NCBI GenBank assembly: GCA_050180745.1
Contig: JBFXDW010000046.1
Location: forward strand, 1-14,849
Direction: 5' to 3'
Length of the DNA stretch: 14,849 bases
Source: JBFXDW01 sp050180745
Lineage (GTDB): Bacteria; Pseudomonadota; Alphaproteobacteria; UBA9219
Below the pieces are notes generated by a model that saw only the letters and a program-made list of their open reading frames with translations, searched no databases and had not been told where the DNA came from. Every line of letters begins with the position of its first letter. Position 1 is the stretch's first letter. Position numbers and translations under genes: made by a program. Below are positions 7,884 to 13,077 of this stretch, one piece after another.

Positions 7884-8118
7884 CATAAGGTTATATCCTC
7901 AAAATATACAAGAAAAGCTCTTAGCGGGAACACCTTTGACAACAAAAGAAGAAATTATTCGCCAAAGCTACGCACGACAACTCATGGAAATCGCACGGCG
8001 CTATAGTAGCAATAATCTCTCCACTGTCCTCTATAGAAAAGAACAGAGGAAAGATCATCTCCGCCAAATCATGCATGGCTGCATCGACTCCCAACTGCCA
8101 AAATATATTAATGGATAG
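7864..8118 (+). CDS. Weak ORF, possibly a gene remnant
   Basis: An open frame whose only upstream ATG (7864) lies in the terminator loop, so translation from there is doubtful. Later in-frame starts would be TTG at 7936 or ATG at 7984. From about residue 12 the protein looks natural: a charged, helical stretch including 'LTTKEEIIRQSYARQLMEIA'. No domain is recognised. It could be the 3' end of a decayed gene, or a small gene with an unusual start. It is the last chromosomal frame before the element boundary proposed near 8245. Confidence 0.3.
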   Translation: MGGDGFFIRLYPQNIQEKLLAGTPLTTKEEIIRQSYARQLMEIARRYSSNNLSTVLYRKEQRKDHLRQIMHGCIDSQLPKYING

Positions 8119-8195
8119 AAAGCGAGAGACGACAGGAGGCAGAAACGGCAGAGCACAAAACCATTATCGGATTCTGCCGTTCATGCATTCTGCAC

Positions 8196-8226
8196 AAAAA
8201 CAACACAAGCCACCGCGTGGGTAGCT
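8196..8226 (-). terminator. Candidate displaced tRNA-Glu terminator
   Basis: Read leftward, a stem with arms AGCTACC and GGTGGCT (six of seven paired, 8208-8226) is followed by a T-rich run containing five consecutive T (about 8196-8207). It begins about 19 bases past the decayed tRNA 3'-end copy at 8245, the expected spacing for the original terminator of tRNA-Glu before the element inserted. Confidence 0.4.
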
Positions 8227-8244
8227 TTAAGCATTTGGTATTTA

Positions 8245-8263
8245 TAGCGACCCCTACAGGATT
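8245..8263 (+). repeat. Candidate attL: decayed copy of tRNA-Glu 3' end
   Basis: These 19 bases match 14643-14661, the 3' end of tRNA-Glu, at 16 positions in direct orientation; mismatches are at the 2nd, 6th and 14th positions. They mark the likely left boundary of the integrated element. The mismatches fit decay of a displaced, unselected fragment, but chance similarity to tRNA T-arm consensus is not excluded. Confidence 0.45.
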
Positions 8264-8270
8264 GGCTTCT

Positions 8271-8332
8271 CCTGTCACTTGCTTTTTCTTATCACATATA
8301 AAAAGCCTCTTTTTTCAAAAGCAAGTGACAGG
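8271..8332. repeat. Perfect 16-bp inverted repeat near the left end
   Basis: CCTGTCACTTGCTTTT (8271-8286) and its exact reverse complement (8317-8332), separated by 30 bp. It starts eight bases inside the proposed att core. It could be a recombinase or accessory-factor binding region, or a transcription stop facing the att site. Confidence 0.85.
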
Positions 8333-8441
8333 CTCGCCCTGCTTGCGGCATACCTTTTTATGTACGCTCGGCGCGATTCCGCCTCGCGGTAAAGAATACC
8401 GCAGTCATCGAACCCGTTTTTGGGATTCCCATCCCGTATAG

Positions 8442-8490
8442 GGCACGCCACAAAAAAACCGCCCTTTGGGCGGTTGTTTCGTGGCGTGCC
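8442..8490. repeat. Nested inverted repeats, terminator-like
   Basis: Outer arms GGCACGCCAC (8442-8451) and GTGGCGTGCC (8481-8490) enclose an inner perfect stem AACCGCCC/GGGCGGTT (8457-8464/8468-8475) with a 3-base loop. The inner stem is flanked by seven A on the left and a T-rich run on the right, the form of a bidirectional intrinsic terminator. It lies downstream of the leftward gene ending at 8545. Confidence 0.75.
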
Positions 8491-8544
8491 GGACAGGATA
8501 AATCTGGGCACTGGGAAATAAGTATCATTTTCCCTTCTCATAAA

Positions 8545-9027
8545 CTATAGCCCATCTAGCTCTTTTTGAAGAGATTGCAGTTCCTTATTTGACATATTCA
8601 TCCACTTTTCTCCTTCTGCATGGTCAGCGAGAACTTGTTTTGCTGCCGCTTGAACATCTTCTCCAAGATACTTAGCTGCATCCATGCCAAGGTGAGTTTT
8701 TCCAACGCCCTCTTGCCAATCAGCCAAAGATAAATAACCAACTTTGAGATGCTGCTTCATTGCAGGATCCTTTGTCATTTTTATTGCAGTAAGAAGGGCT
8801 TCTTTTATTTGTTTTTTAGGATATGGCAACTCATTAGCATCCGCCACACATCCTGGAGCTGGGGCTTTAAATTCTAGCGTCTCTCCAAAACTCTGAACGA
8901 TCGTTTGAACCTGATTATCTGCGGCCAAGGTGCTGGGGGTACTCCTTATCTTCTTGCGAACCCAAACGAAGAAAACCAAGATGATGCCAATCCATCCGAC
9001 TGTGTTTAGCCAATCATTTTCCATCAT
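8545..9027 (-). CDS. Hypothetical membrane-anchored protein, 160 aa
   Basis: One N-terminal transmembrane helix ('VGWIGIILVFFVWV', about residues 10-23) followed by positive residues 'RKKIR', so the roughly 130-residue remainder may sit in the cytoplasm or, as a signal anchor, outside; topology is not settled. The soluble part is helical with charged stretches ('KQIKEALLTAIKMTKDPAMK', 'SNKELQSLQKELDGL'). I recognise no family. An AAAGG lies just upstream of the paired ATG codons at 9027. The start overlaps the end of the upstream membrane gene by 14 bases, so the two are translated together and their products probably cooperate. A terminator-like structure at 8442-8490 lies downstream. Confidence 0.65.
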   Translation of the reverse strand: MMENDWLNTVGWIGIILVFFVWVRKKIRSTPSTLAADNQVQTIVQSFGETLEFKAPAPGCVADANELPYPKKQIKEALLTAIKMTKDPAMKQHLKVGYLSLADWQEGVGKTHLGMDAAKYLGEDVQAAAKQVLADHAEGEKWMNMSNKELQSLQKELDGL

Positions 9028-9292
9028 TTTTGGCCTTTCGTTTGCGCCTAAAAGCTAACAAGGCTTGGCTAGATAATAGTATAACTGCATATGAAAACAG
9101 AGCGGCTAATTGAATATCTGGAAAGGAATAAGTAATTTTGCTCGCAGCTGCTATCCCTTCACGGGTGCCGAGCATAGCAATATAAACCAACCCCATGTGC
9201 CATCTGTTTTTGGATAAACCGCTCCCAATAAGGGCGATAAGCCACATAACAGGATCAAGGAGCGAAGCAAGAAATACCGCAAGAAATGTCAT
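9014..9292 (-). CDS. Hypothetical small integral membrane protein, 92 aa
   Basis: Hydrophobic protein with two clear membrane segments: 'FLAVFLASLLDPVMWLIALI' near the N-terminus and 'LAALFSYAVILLSSQALLAF' near residues 62-81. A moderately hydrophobic stretch lies between them ('MGLVYIAMLG'). It ends in a strongly basic tail, 'RRKRKAKNDGK'. No family is recognised. The ribosome site is weak (GAG about nine bases upstream). It overlaps the next gene by 14 bases. The pair is cargo of the proposed element; a role in immunity, exclusion or transport cannot be chosen from sequence. Confidence 0.6.
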   Translation of the reverse strand: MTFLAVFLASLLDPVMWLIALIGSGLSKNRWHMGLVYIAMLGTREGIAAASKITYSFPDIQLAALFSYAVILLSSQALLAFRRKRKAKNDGK

Positions 9293-9439
9293 TAGTTGTT
9301 ACTCGAATTGAACAGTTGAGCCAGCGTTCCATTCAGTCTATTGCAAGTTTTCAATATGAAGAAGTAAAAAAACGCGGCAATTTATTAAACATGAGGCTTC
9401 GCTTGATTTCATCGGAAAGATTATTTCAATTTGAGGGCC

Positions 9440-9538
9440 TTAGCCTAACGCCCGCCTTTCACGAATGCCCTGACGGACTACCCGCGTGATCCGTGAACGC
9501 ATTTTTTCTGTTGCTATGGTCTTTATCCTGTCAGACAT
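9440..9538 (-). CDS. Possible tiny basic protein, 32 aa
   Basis: Leftward frame of 32 residues starting 'MSDRIKTIATEKMRSRITRV', rich in Arg and Lys and likely one amphipathic helix. AGAGG lies six bases before the ATG at 9538. It is too short for coding statistics and no family is known. It is plausible because neighbouring tiny genes on this strand also have ribosome sites. Confidence 0.3.
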   Translation of the reverse strand: MSDRIKTIATEKMRSRITRVVRQGIRERRALG

Positions 9539-9620
9539 ATCAGCCTCTTTCGTAACTGGTTGTTTTTTGAGTGGTTTGCAAAATCACAATGACCTTATGA
9601 TATTCTTTGATTCATATATT

Positions 9621-9657
9621 GAAAAGCGGGGACTTTCTTTAGTGAAAGAACCCCGCT
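9621..9657 (-). terminator. Intrinsic terminator after the 46-aa gene
   Basis: Read leftward, arms AGCGGGG (9651-9657) and CCCCGCT (9625-9631), with an inner CTTTC/GAAAG pairing, are followed by four T. It starts 12 bases after the stop of the small gene at 9670-9810. Confidence 0.75.
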
Positions 9658-9669
9658 CTTCATTTGTGT

Positions 9670-9810
9670 TTACTTGCCCTTTTTTTTATCCGGACGCTGG
9701 GTCAAAGCTGAACCAGCGACTGTTTTTGCTGCCTTTGTAGAGCTTGGGCTTCGCAAGATTTTGGACGCAGTGTGGGCAACACGTTTGCTTGTAACTTCGC
9801 ACTTTTTCAT
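9670..9810 (-). CDS. Small Lys/Ser/Ala-rich protein, 46 aa
   Basis: A 46-residue protein beginning 'MKKCEVTSKRVAHTASKILR' and ending 'GSALTQRPDKKKGK'. It is very basic and helix-forming. I recall similar short proteins with the pattern 'TSK.VA..ASK.LR...ST..AK..AGSAL.Q' annotated as hypothetical in proteobacterial genomes, often near mobile elements; this is memory, not a search. Support is good for its size: AGGAG seven bases before the ATG (9817-9821) and a terminator just after the stop. It lies between two terminators, so it is probably its own transcription unit. The Ser/Thr-Lys helix suggests nucleic-acid binding, but this is only composition. Confidence 0.7.
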   Translation of the reverse strand: MKKCEVTSKRVAHTASKILRSPSSTKAAKTVAGSALTQRPDKKKGK

Positions 9811-9840
9811 TTTTCACTCCTGTTTGTTCGAAAAGTTATA

Positions 9841-9878
9841 AAAATGGTTGGACGGCTACAACCGCTCACCGCCCAACC
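9841..9878 (-). terminator. Intrinsic terminator after the 60-aa gene
   Basis: Read leftward, ten-base arms (9869-9878 and 9846-9855) pair throughout, with one G-U, around a 13-base loop. They are followed by ATTTTTAT. It lies 16 bases past the stop at 9895. Confidence 0.8.
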
Positions 9879-9894
9879 TTTTAACCGTTACCGA

Positions 9895-10077
9895 CTACTT
9901 ATCGGCAAAGATTGGGATGCGGAACGCACGTTTCCCATAGTCACGGGCAAAAATGATGGTTCCGTCAGGCAAAGTAGTCCTTGCCCTTAAAATCCAACAC
10001 TTTACGCGCCTGCCATTGATAGGGAACATGTGGTTAACCATAGTGATCACCATAAGTTTTGGGTGGTGATCGCGCAC
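9895..10077 (-). CDS. Small hypothetical protein, 60 aa
   Basis: Leftward frame with GTG at 10077, chosen because GGAAGAG lies four bases upstream (10082-10088). The C-terminal half reads like a compact beta-rich domain ('LPDGTIIFARDYGKRAFRIP'). The N-terminal part, with several Met and His, may be untranslated if an inner ATG is used. An intrinsic terminator follows within 16 bases, which supports a real transcript. No family is recognised. It lies downstream of the coiled-coil/winged-helix gene on the same strand. Confidence 0.5.
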   Translation of the reverse strand: MRDHHPKLMVITMVNHMFPINGRRVKCWILRARTTLPDGTIIFARDYGKRAFRIPIFADK

Positions 10078-10192
10078 TTAACTCTTCCGTAACTAATAGG
10101 ACTGTAGTATCGTGAACATCTGACCTTTCACTGGATACGGATCCTGTTACGCTCAAAAGGCACGATGCGATCTTAGCGCCAGTTGAAATTCT

Positions 10193-10228
10193 GCGGTGGA
10201 GGGGAAACTTTCCACCGCTTTTATTTTG
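10193..10228 (+). terminator. Hairpin with rightward T-tract
   Basis: Arms GCGGTGGA (10193-10200) and TCCACCGC (10211-10218) around a 10-base loop, then TTTTATTTTG on the plus strand. In the leftward direction it has no T-tract, so it would stop rightward transcription entering the 3' end of the leftward gene at 10229. No rightward gene is seen upstream; an unannotated small RNA is possible. Confidence 0.6.
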
Positions 10229-10687
10229 TCATTTTTCTCCCAAGTTCTGTTGATTTTGAGATTTATCTACAAAAGACCAATCCCGACCGTTTCTTACAAC
10301 TTCGCCATCTGGCGAAGTTGTAAGTCTGTAGAGCGTCATTCCTACCGTTTTGTCGTGTATCTTGCCGTAGAGGGTTTCATATCTTTCCTGTATTTGGCGA
10401 GCTTTGAGGGAATTAGGGTGTTGCTCTTTTAGGGCTGCAAGAACAAACTCGCGGAGCGTTGGTTTATCAACCGCCCCTTCAATTCTGATGGCCTTGAGGG
10501 TAGGATCGGAGACGGTTGGGGTCAGATTGATGCCAAACAATCGCGCTGCAGCAAAACAATCTTCAAGCTTGGACTCATACTCCTTGATTGCCCTCTCAAC
10601 AGAATCACGCCGCACACAAAGCTTGTTACGTTTCGACATTAGTGTATTGTATTTACTTATTAATTCGCTTTCGATCGTCTCGGCCAT
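10229..10687 (-). CDS. Hypothetical coiled-coil / winged-helix-like protein, 152 aa
   Basis: Residues 1-50 are a charged helix with coiled-coil character ('LCVRRDSVERAIKEYESKLE'). Residues 80-145 look like a winged-helix domain: 'LREFVLAALKEQHPNSLKAR', then 'GKIHDKTVGMTLYRL' as a recognition-helix-like segment, then 'GEVVRNGRDWSFVD' as the wing. This is typical of small DNA-binding proteins, but I cannot name a family. CGGAG lies about ten bases before the ATG. A promoter with TTGACA and TAGAAC spaced 17 bp lies just upstream (10716-10744). The coding sequence contains a perfect 15-bp palindrome at 10293-10324, in the predicted wing. It may regulate the element's leftward genes (inference). 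Confidence 0.7.
   Translation of the reverse strand: MAETIESELISKYNTLMSKRNKLCVRRDSVERAIKEYESKLEDCFAAARLFGINLTPTVSDPTLKAIRIEGAVDKPTLREFVLAALKEQHPNSLKARQIQERYETLYGKIHDKTVGMTLYRLTTSPDGEVVRNGRDWSFVDKSQNQQNLGEK
10293..10324. repeat. Perfect 15-bp palindrome inside a coding region
   Basis: CTTACAACTTCGCCA (10293-10307) and its exact reverse complement (10310-10324) are separated by two bases. It lies inside the 152-aa gene, in the wing-like segment. It could form a very stable hairpin in mRNA or a cruciform in DNA. Confidence 0.95.
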
Positions 10688-10715
10688 GATCTTAAAACTC
10701 CGTTTCGTTAATCAT

Positions 10716-10744
10716 GTTCTACACAAAATCATGCTTTATGTCAA
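10716..10744 (-). promoter_or_regulatory. Sigma-70-type promoter for the leftward gene at 10687
   Basis: Read leftward, -35 TTGACA (10739-10744, exact) and -10 TAGAAC (10716-10721, partial match) with 17-bp spacing. It ends 28 bp before the ATG at 10687. Confidence 0.6.
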
Positions 10745-11129
10745 TCAAAGAAGATGCGGGGCGAGAAAAATCGCTTGTAAATTGGCTGGTTAGGCCTGTG
10801 GCAACACTTTTTGCTGGCTAAGAAGCAATCCACTCAATCAACTCTGTAGGAGAGGGAGGCAACAAGCCGCTGTCCCGCCGTTGCCGTTTGAGGGGCTGCG
10901 CTGACGTTTTCCTTCTTCCACGGATGAAAAGCGGTCTATCCGCAAGGGCTGAGGGTGACGTAGCCTCACGCTGTCCCTTGCCCGCGACCCTTGAAAAGGG
11001 GCGCGGGGAGGCGGGTTTAACCCCGCCGAGGACGTGAGGCGTTAGCGCGGACGGCTCCACTTGCCCCAATGCTGGCCTTGCCGTTTATCCTGTTCCTCGT
11101 GATCTGGGAGCCGCCGTTTCGGTTCTAAA

Positions 11130-11168
11130 GCCGCCCGCCCGCAGCGCGTCAGCGCGAGGACGGGCGGC
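11130..11168. repeat. Long GC hairpin
   Basis: Arms GCCGCCCG (11130-11137) and CGGGCGGC (11161-11168) pair perfectly. The 23-base interior contains a second CGCG/CGCG stem (11145-11148/11153-11156) with a TCAG loop. Confidence 0.85.
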
Positions 11169-11181
11169 GAATGGCGTTCAA

Positions 11182-11230
11182 ATGCCCCCCGTTCATGTAA
11201 CACGGGGGGGCTACCCCATAGAGGGGGCAT
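11182..11230. repeat. Mutually exclusive C-run/G-run hairpins
   Basis: CCCCCCGT (11185-11192) pairs with ACGGGGGG (11202-11209) in a tight hairpin. The overlapping ATGCCCCC (11182-11189) pairs instead with GGGGGCAT (11223-11230), and a CCCC at 11214-11217 offers a third partner. The stems cannot all form at once. Confidence 0.7.
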
Positions 11231-11238
11231 ATTGGGGC

Positions 11239-11268
11239 TTGCAATAAGACACAATATGTCCTATGTGT
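11239..11268 (+). promoter_or_regulatory. Putative promoter and operator dyad of the MerR-like gene
   Basis: TTGCAA (11239-11244) and TATGTG (11262-11267) are 17 bp apart, a weak promoter match. ACACA (11249-11253) and TGTGT (11264-11268) form a dyad overlapping the -10. The ATG follows nine bases later with no Shine-Dalgarno, so the transcript may be leaderless. Confidence 0.35.
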
Positions 11269-11275
11269 AACCCCC

Positions 11276-11797
11276 ATGAACACGGAAACCTACACCCTTA
11301 GCCAACTCTCTCGCCGCTTATGCAAGACACAGCGCGACGATGATCTGCGCCTCATTGAGCGCATGGTGAAGCATTGGACAAGCCATGACATCCTGCGAAC
11401 CGTGGGGGAAAAGCACACAGGCACAGGGCGAAGCCGTCTTTATACGCAAGAAGAAATCATTGCTGCTGCTTATCTGTATGAGCTTTCACGCTATGGCGTA
11501 ACCATTGGCGATTTGAAAGTGTTCCGCAAATATTATGACAGCCGTATGAAAACCCCCGCCGATAGGGAAGCCTTGCTTGGAGGAACCGACAAGAAAACCA
11601 AGAAACATGGCTATATCCTTTTTAACGGCGTACCCGATAAATACAACGTTTCTGGGTTTCGATTGATAAGAACGGATCAGCTTTTTGACCCCGACCTTTG
11701 GGAGCTTGACAGCTCGGACAAAGGGAGGGTTCACGACTACCAAAGCGTTATGGTCATCAACTGCCGCGCATTAGTAACGCGGCTTGATCTGCCATAA
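11276..11797 (+). CDS. MerR-like helix-turn-helix regulator, 173 aa
   Basis: The N-terminal 85 residues show a MerR-type DNA-binding domain: 'YTLSQLSRRLCKTQRDDDLR' as the first helix-turn-helix, then a wing containing 'GTGRSRLYTQEEIIAAAYLY' and 'LSRYGVTIGDLKVFRKYY'. The usual C-terminal dimer coil and sensor cysteines of classical MerR are absent; residues 95-173 are unlike known effector domains. It is the first gene of the rightward module, and the next gene is a replication initiator. It is therefore likely to act on copy number or excision (inference). No ribosome site is visible; a dyad overlaps the putative -10, allowing autoregulation. Its last 50 bases lie inside a long hairpin followed by seven T. 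Confidence 0.75.
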   Translation: MNTETYTLSQLSRRLCKTQRDDDLRLIERMVKHWTSHDILRTVGEKHTGTGRSRLYTQEEIIAAAYLYELSRYGVTIGDLKVFRKYYDSRMKTPADREALLGGTDKKTKKHGYILFNGVPDKYNVSGFRLIRTDQLFDPDLWELDSSDKGRVHDYQSVMVINCRALVTRLDLP

Positions 11798-11808
11798 CCC
11801 CTTTTTTT
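11747..11808 (+). terminator. Attenuator-like terminator between MerR-like gene and rep
   Basis: Three stacked stems, GTTATGG/CCATAAC (11747-11753/11792-11798), ATCAA/TTGAT (11756-11760/11784-11788) and CCGCG/CGCGG (11764-11768/11778-11782), are followed three bases later by seven T (11802-11808). It overlaps the 3' end of the regulator gene and lies 20 bases before the rep start. Confidence 0.75.
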
Positions 11809-11827
11809 GATGACGCAAGGACATAAC

Positions 11828-12932
11828 ATGACCAATGAACAAGCGGAACCTTTCAAATATCTGACCAGCGGGATTGATACGCTGGAAGTCTCTTTCTATC
11901 TGCGGCGGCATATGTCTGAAAACAGATTTCCTGATTTTACAACCCTTGCAGCCATGAAAGAAGAAATACGGGCGCAAAAGAACCGCAAAGGCGGGAAAGT
12001 CATTCAGTTTGGCGATCAGGAGTTTTTGCTGCGCGGACACGGCACAAACACGGGCTTTCCGTTCTTTATGGAAAACGAGCATTTCAAAATCGGTTTTGGC
12101 GAGTTTAATAAGCCCAATTTCTCGGTTAAGTTTTCTTGCGAGGATTTATGGCACAAGGGATGGCGGGGACCTGTCGAGGGATTTGTCGATCTTGTAATTT
12201 CTGCGGGCTTTGCTCCATATCAATCCGAAATAATCTCTCGCGTGGACTTTGCCTTTGATTACATGATCCCGCATGTCGATTTTGATGAGGACAGCTTTTA
12301 CACGCTTGCCATCAATGACGGACGAATACGCAAACGCGGCAAAACGCAAACCATGCGTTTCGGTTCGGATGATGTTGTTTTACGGGTTTACAACAAAAGT
12401 GACGAGATTAACGAGAAAAGCGGCAAGACGTGGTTTTACCCGATATGGGGAGGCATATCCGATAACGTGTGGCGGATTGAATGGCAGTTTCGCGGAACAA
12501 GGCTGCGTGAAATCGGCACGCCGCACTCTGCTTGATTTAACAGAGCGTCAGGGCGACTTGCTTCGCAACCACGCAACGGCGCACACGTCATTACGGATCA
12601 AGTCCGGTGGGCTGGAAGTCAAGGATTGTCCCGTCTATCCTTTGTGGCAGGATTATTTGAACCGGATCGCGGAATTGCCAGCCATCGGCATTGCCCGTGA
12701 CTATAAGCCGGAGGAGGTATCCGAAAAAAGAATCCTGCGCTGCCTTATCAGCGTGATGGGTTATCTCAAACGCATCGCCGCGCTTGATTGTCTTTTGCGG
12801 GGCAAAGAGACGGTGAGCTTTGGGGAGGCCTTGAGCTTTATGGATACGCGCCTTTTGGGTATTTCTGACGCGGCAAGCTGGCATCATGATGTTCAAGGTC
12901 TTATTCGTGAAATGAGGTTCCATCATGACTGA
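11828..12932 (+). pseudogene. Rep_trans-family replication initiator / MobT-like relaxase, frameshifted
   Basis: Resembles the Rep_trans family, which includes rolling-circle initiators of phages and plasmids and MobT relaxases. Visible motifs: 'GIDTLEVSFYL' (N-terminal strand), 'ISRVDFAFDY' (metal-site region), 'VVLRVYNKSDEI' (candidate catalytic tyrosine segment) and 'VWRIEWQFRGTRLREIG'. The first frame stops at 12535 after 236 aa. The family continuation 'RTLLDLTERQGDLL' and the rest of the protein are read in another frame to 12932. Skipping one C at 12521/12522 restores one 367-aa protein. The ATG at 11828 has AAGGA six bases upstream. The stop overlaps the start of the next gene. It is either a recent inactivating insertion, a sequencing error or, less likely, programmed +1 shifting. 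Confidence 0.8.
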
Positions 12933-13077
12933 ACAGGAACTCATTGTAAGCCTTGTTTTCAGGGACGGGGCGCGTCCGGCAGAAATCCAGTTGCTTTTGT
13001 CGTATTTATCCGAGATTCTCAAGGAAATGCAGATCGCAGAAGGTATTGACGAAAAGGACAAAGACGAATGCGCGTAG
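12925..13077 (+). CDS. Small acidic hypothetical protein, 50 aa
   Basis: Frame 'MTEQELIVSLVFRDGARPAE' to 'IDEKDKDECA', 50 residues, acidic, with a central amphipathic helix ('IQLLLSYLSEILKEM'). Its ATG overlaps the rep stop, and its TAG overlaps the ATG of the serine recombinase. This tight coupling supports a real gene. GAGG lies eight bases upstream. No family is recognised. Size and position, directly before the recombinase, would suit a directionality factor or an initiator/recombinase partner, but no DNA-binding motif is visible. Confidence 0.65.
   Translation: MTEQELIVSLVFRDGARPAEIQLLLSYLSEILKEMQIAEGIDEKDKDECA

Larger units (their letters stand above)
8119..8544. other. Structured intergenic region, no convincing gene
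   Basis: About 425 bp packed with inverted repeats: 9-bp arms at 8144-8152/8173-8181; a leftward terminator-like hairpin at 8208-8226; 16-bp arms at 8271-8286/8317-8332; a small GCGGTA/TACCGC hairpin at about 8385-8402; and a nested pair at 8442-8490. Both strands have open frames here, but they run through these structures and show no ribosome sites. The region contains the proposed left end of the mobile element. Confidence 0.6.
10745..11275. other. GC-rich non-coding control / origin-like region
   Basis: About 530 bp between divergent arms of the element, clearly richer in G and C than its flanks. Only Pro/Arg-rich leftward frames occur, which look like chance frames of GC-rich DNA. It holds a large hairpin at 11130-11168, competing C-run/G-run stems at 11182-11230 and a dyad at 11249-11268. 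Position upstream of the regulator and initiator genes suggests a replication origin or transfer origin; no nick site can be assigned by eye. Confidence 0.5.

Noticed and set aside
8340..8452. tRNA gene suggested by T-arm-like sequence near 8430-8450
   Set aside because: No matching 5' acceptor half, anticodon arm or D arm on either strand.
8217..8541. Open frames on both strands in the hairpin region (74 aa rightward, 88 aa leftward)
   Set aside because: They run through the inverted repeats and the att-like site; the rightward one contains 'ATPTG', a typical antisense reading of a tRNA 3' end.
9286..9489. Rightward 67-aa ORF over the start of the membrane gene
   Set aside because: No ribosome site, no recognisable domain, and it overlaps the 5' end and upstream region of a better-supported leftward gene.
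9486..9740. Rightward 84-aa ORF
   Set aside because: It overlaps a terminator and the better-supported 46-aa gene on the other strand.
10818..11254. Two leftward Pro/Arg-rich ORFs in the GC-rich region
   Set aside because: Low-complexity translations across strong hairpins, no ribosome sites, no family resemblance. Better explained as chance frames in GC-rich non-coding DNA.
12510..12535. Programmed +1 frameshifting in rep
   Set aside because: No known slippery codon plus stop context or stimulatory structure at the join. A simple one-base insertion is more economical, though not disproved.
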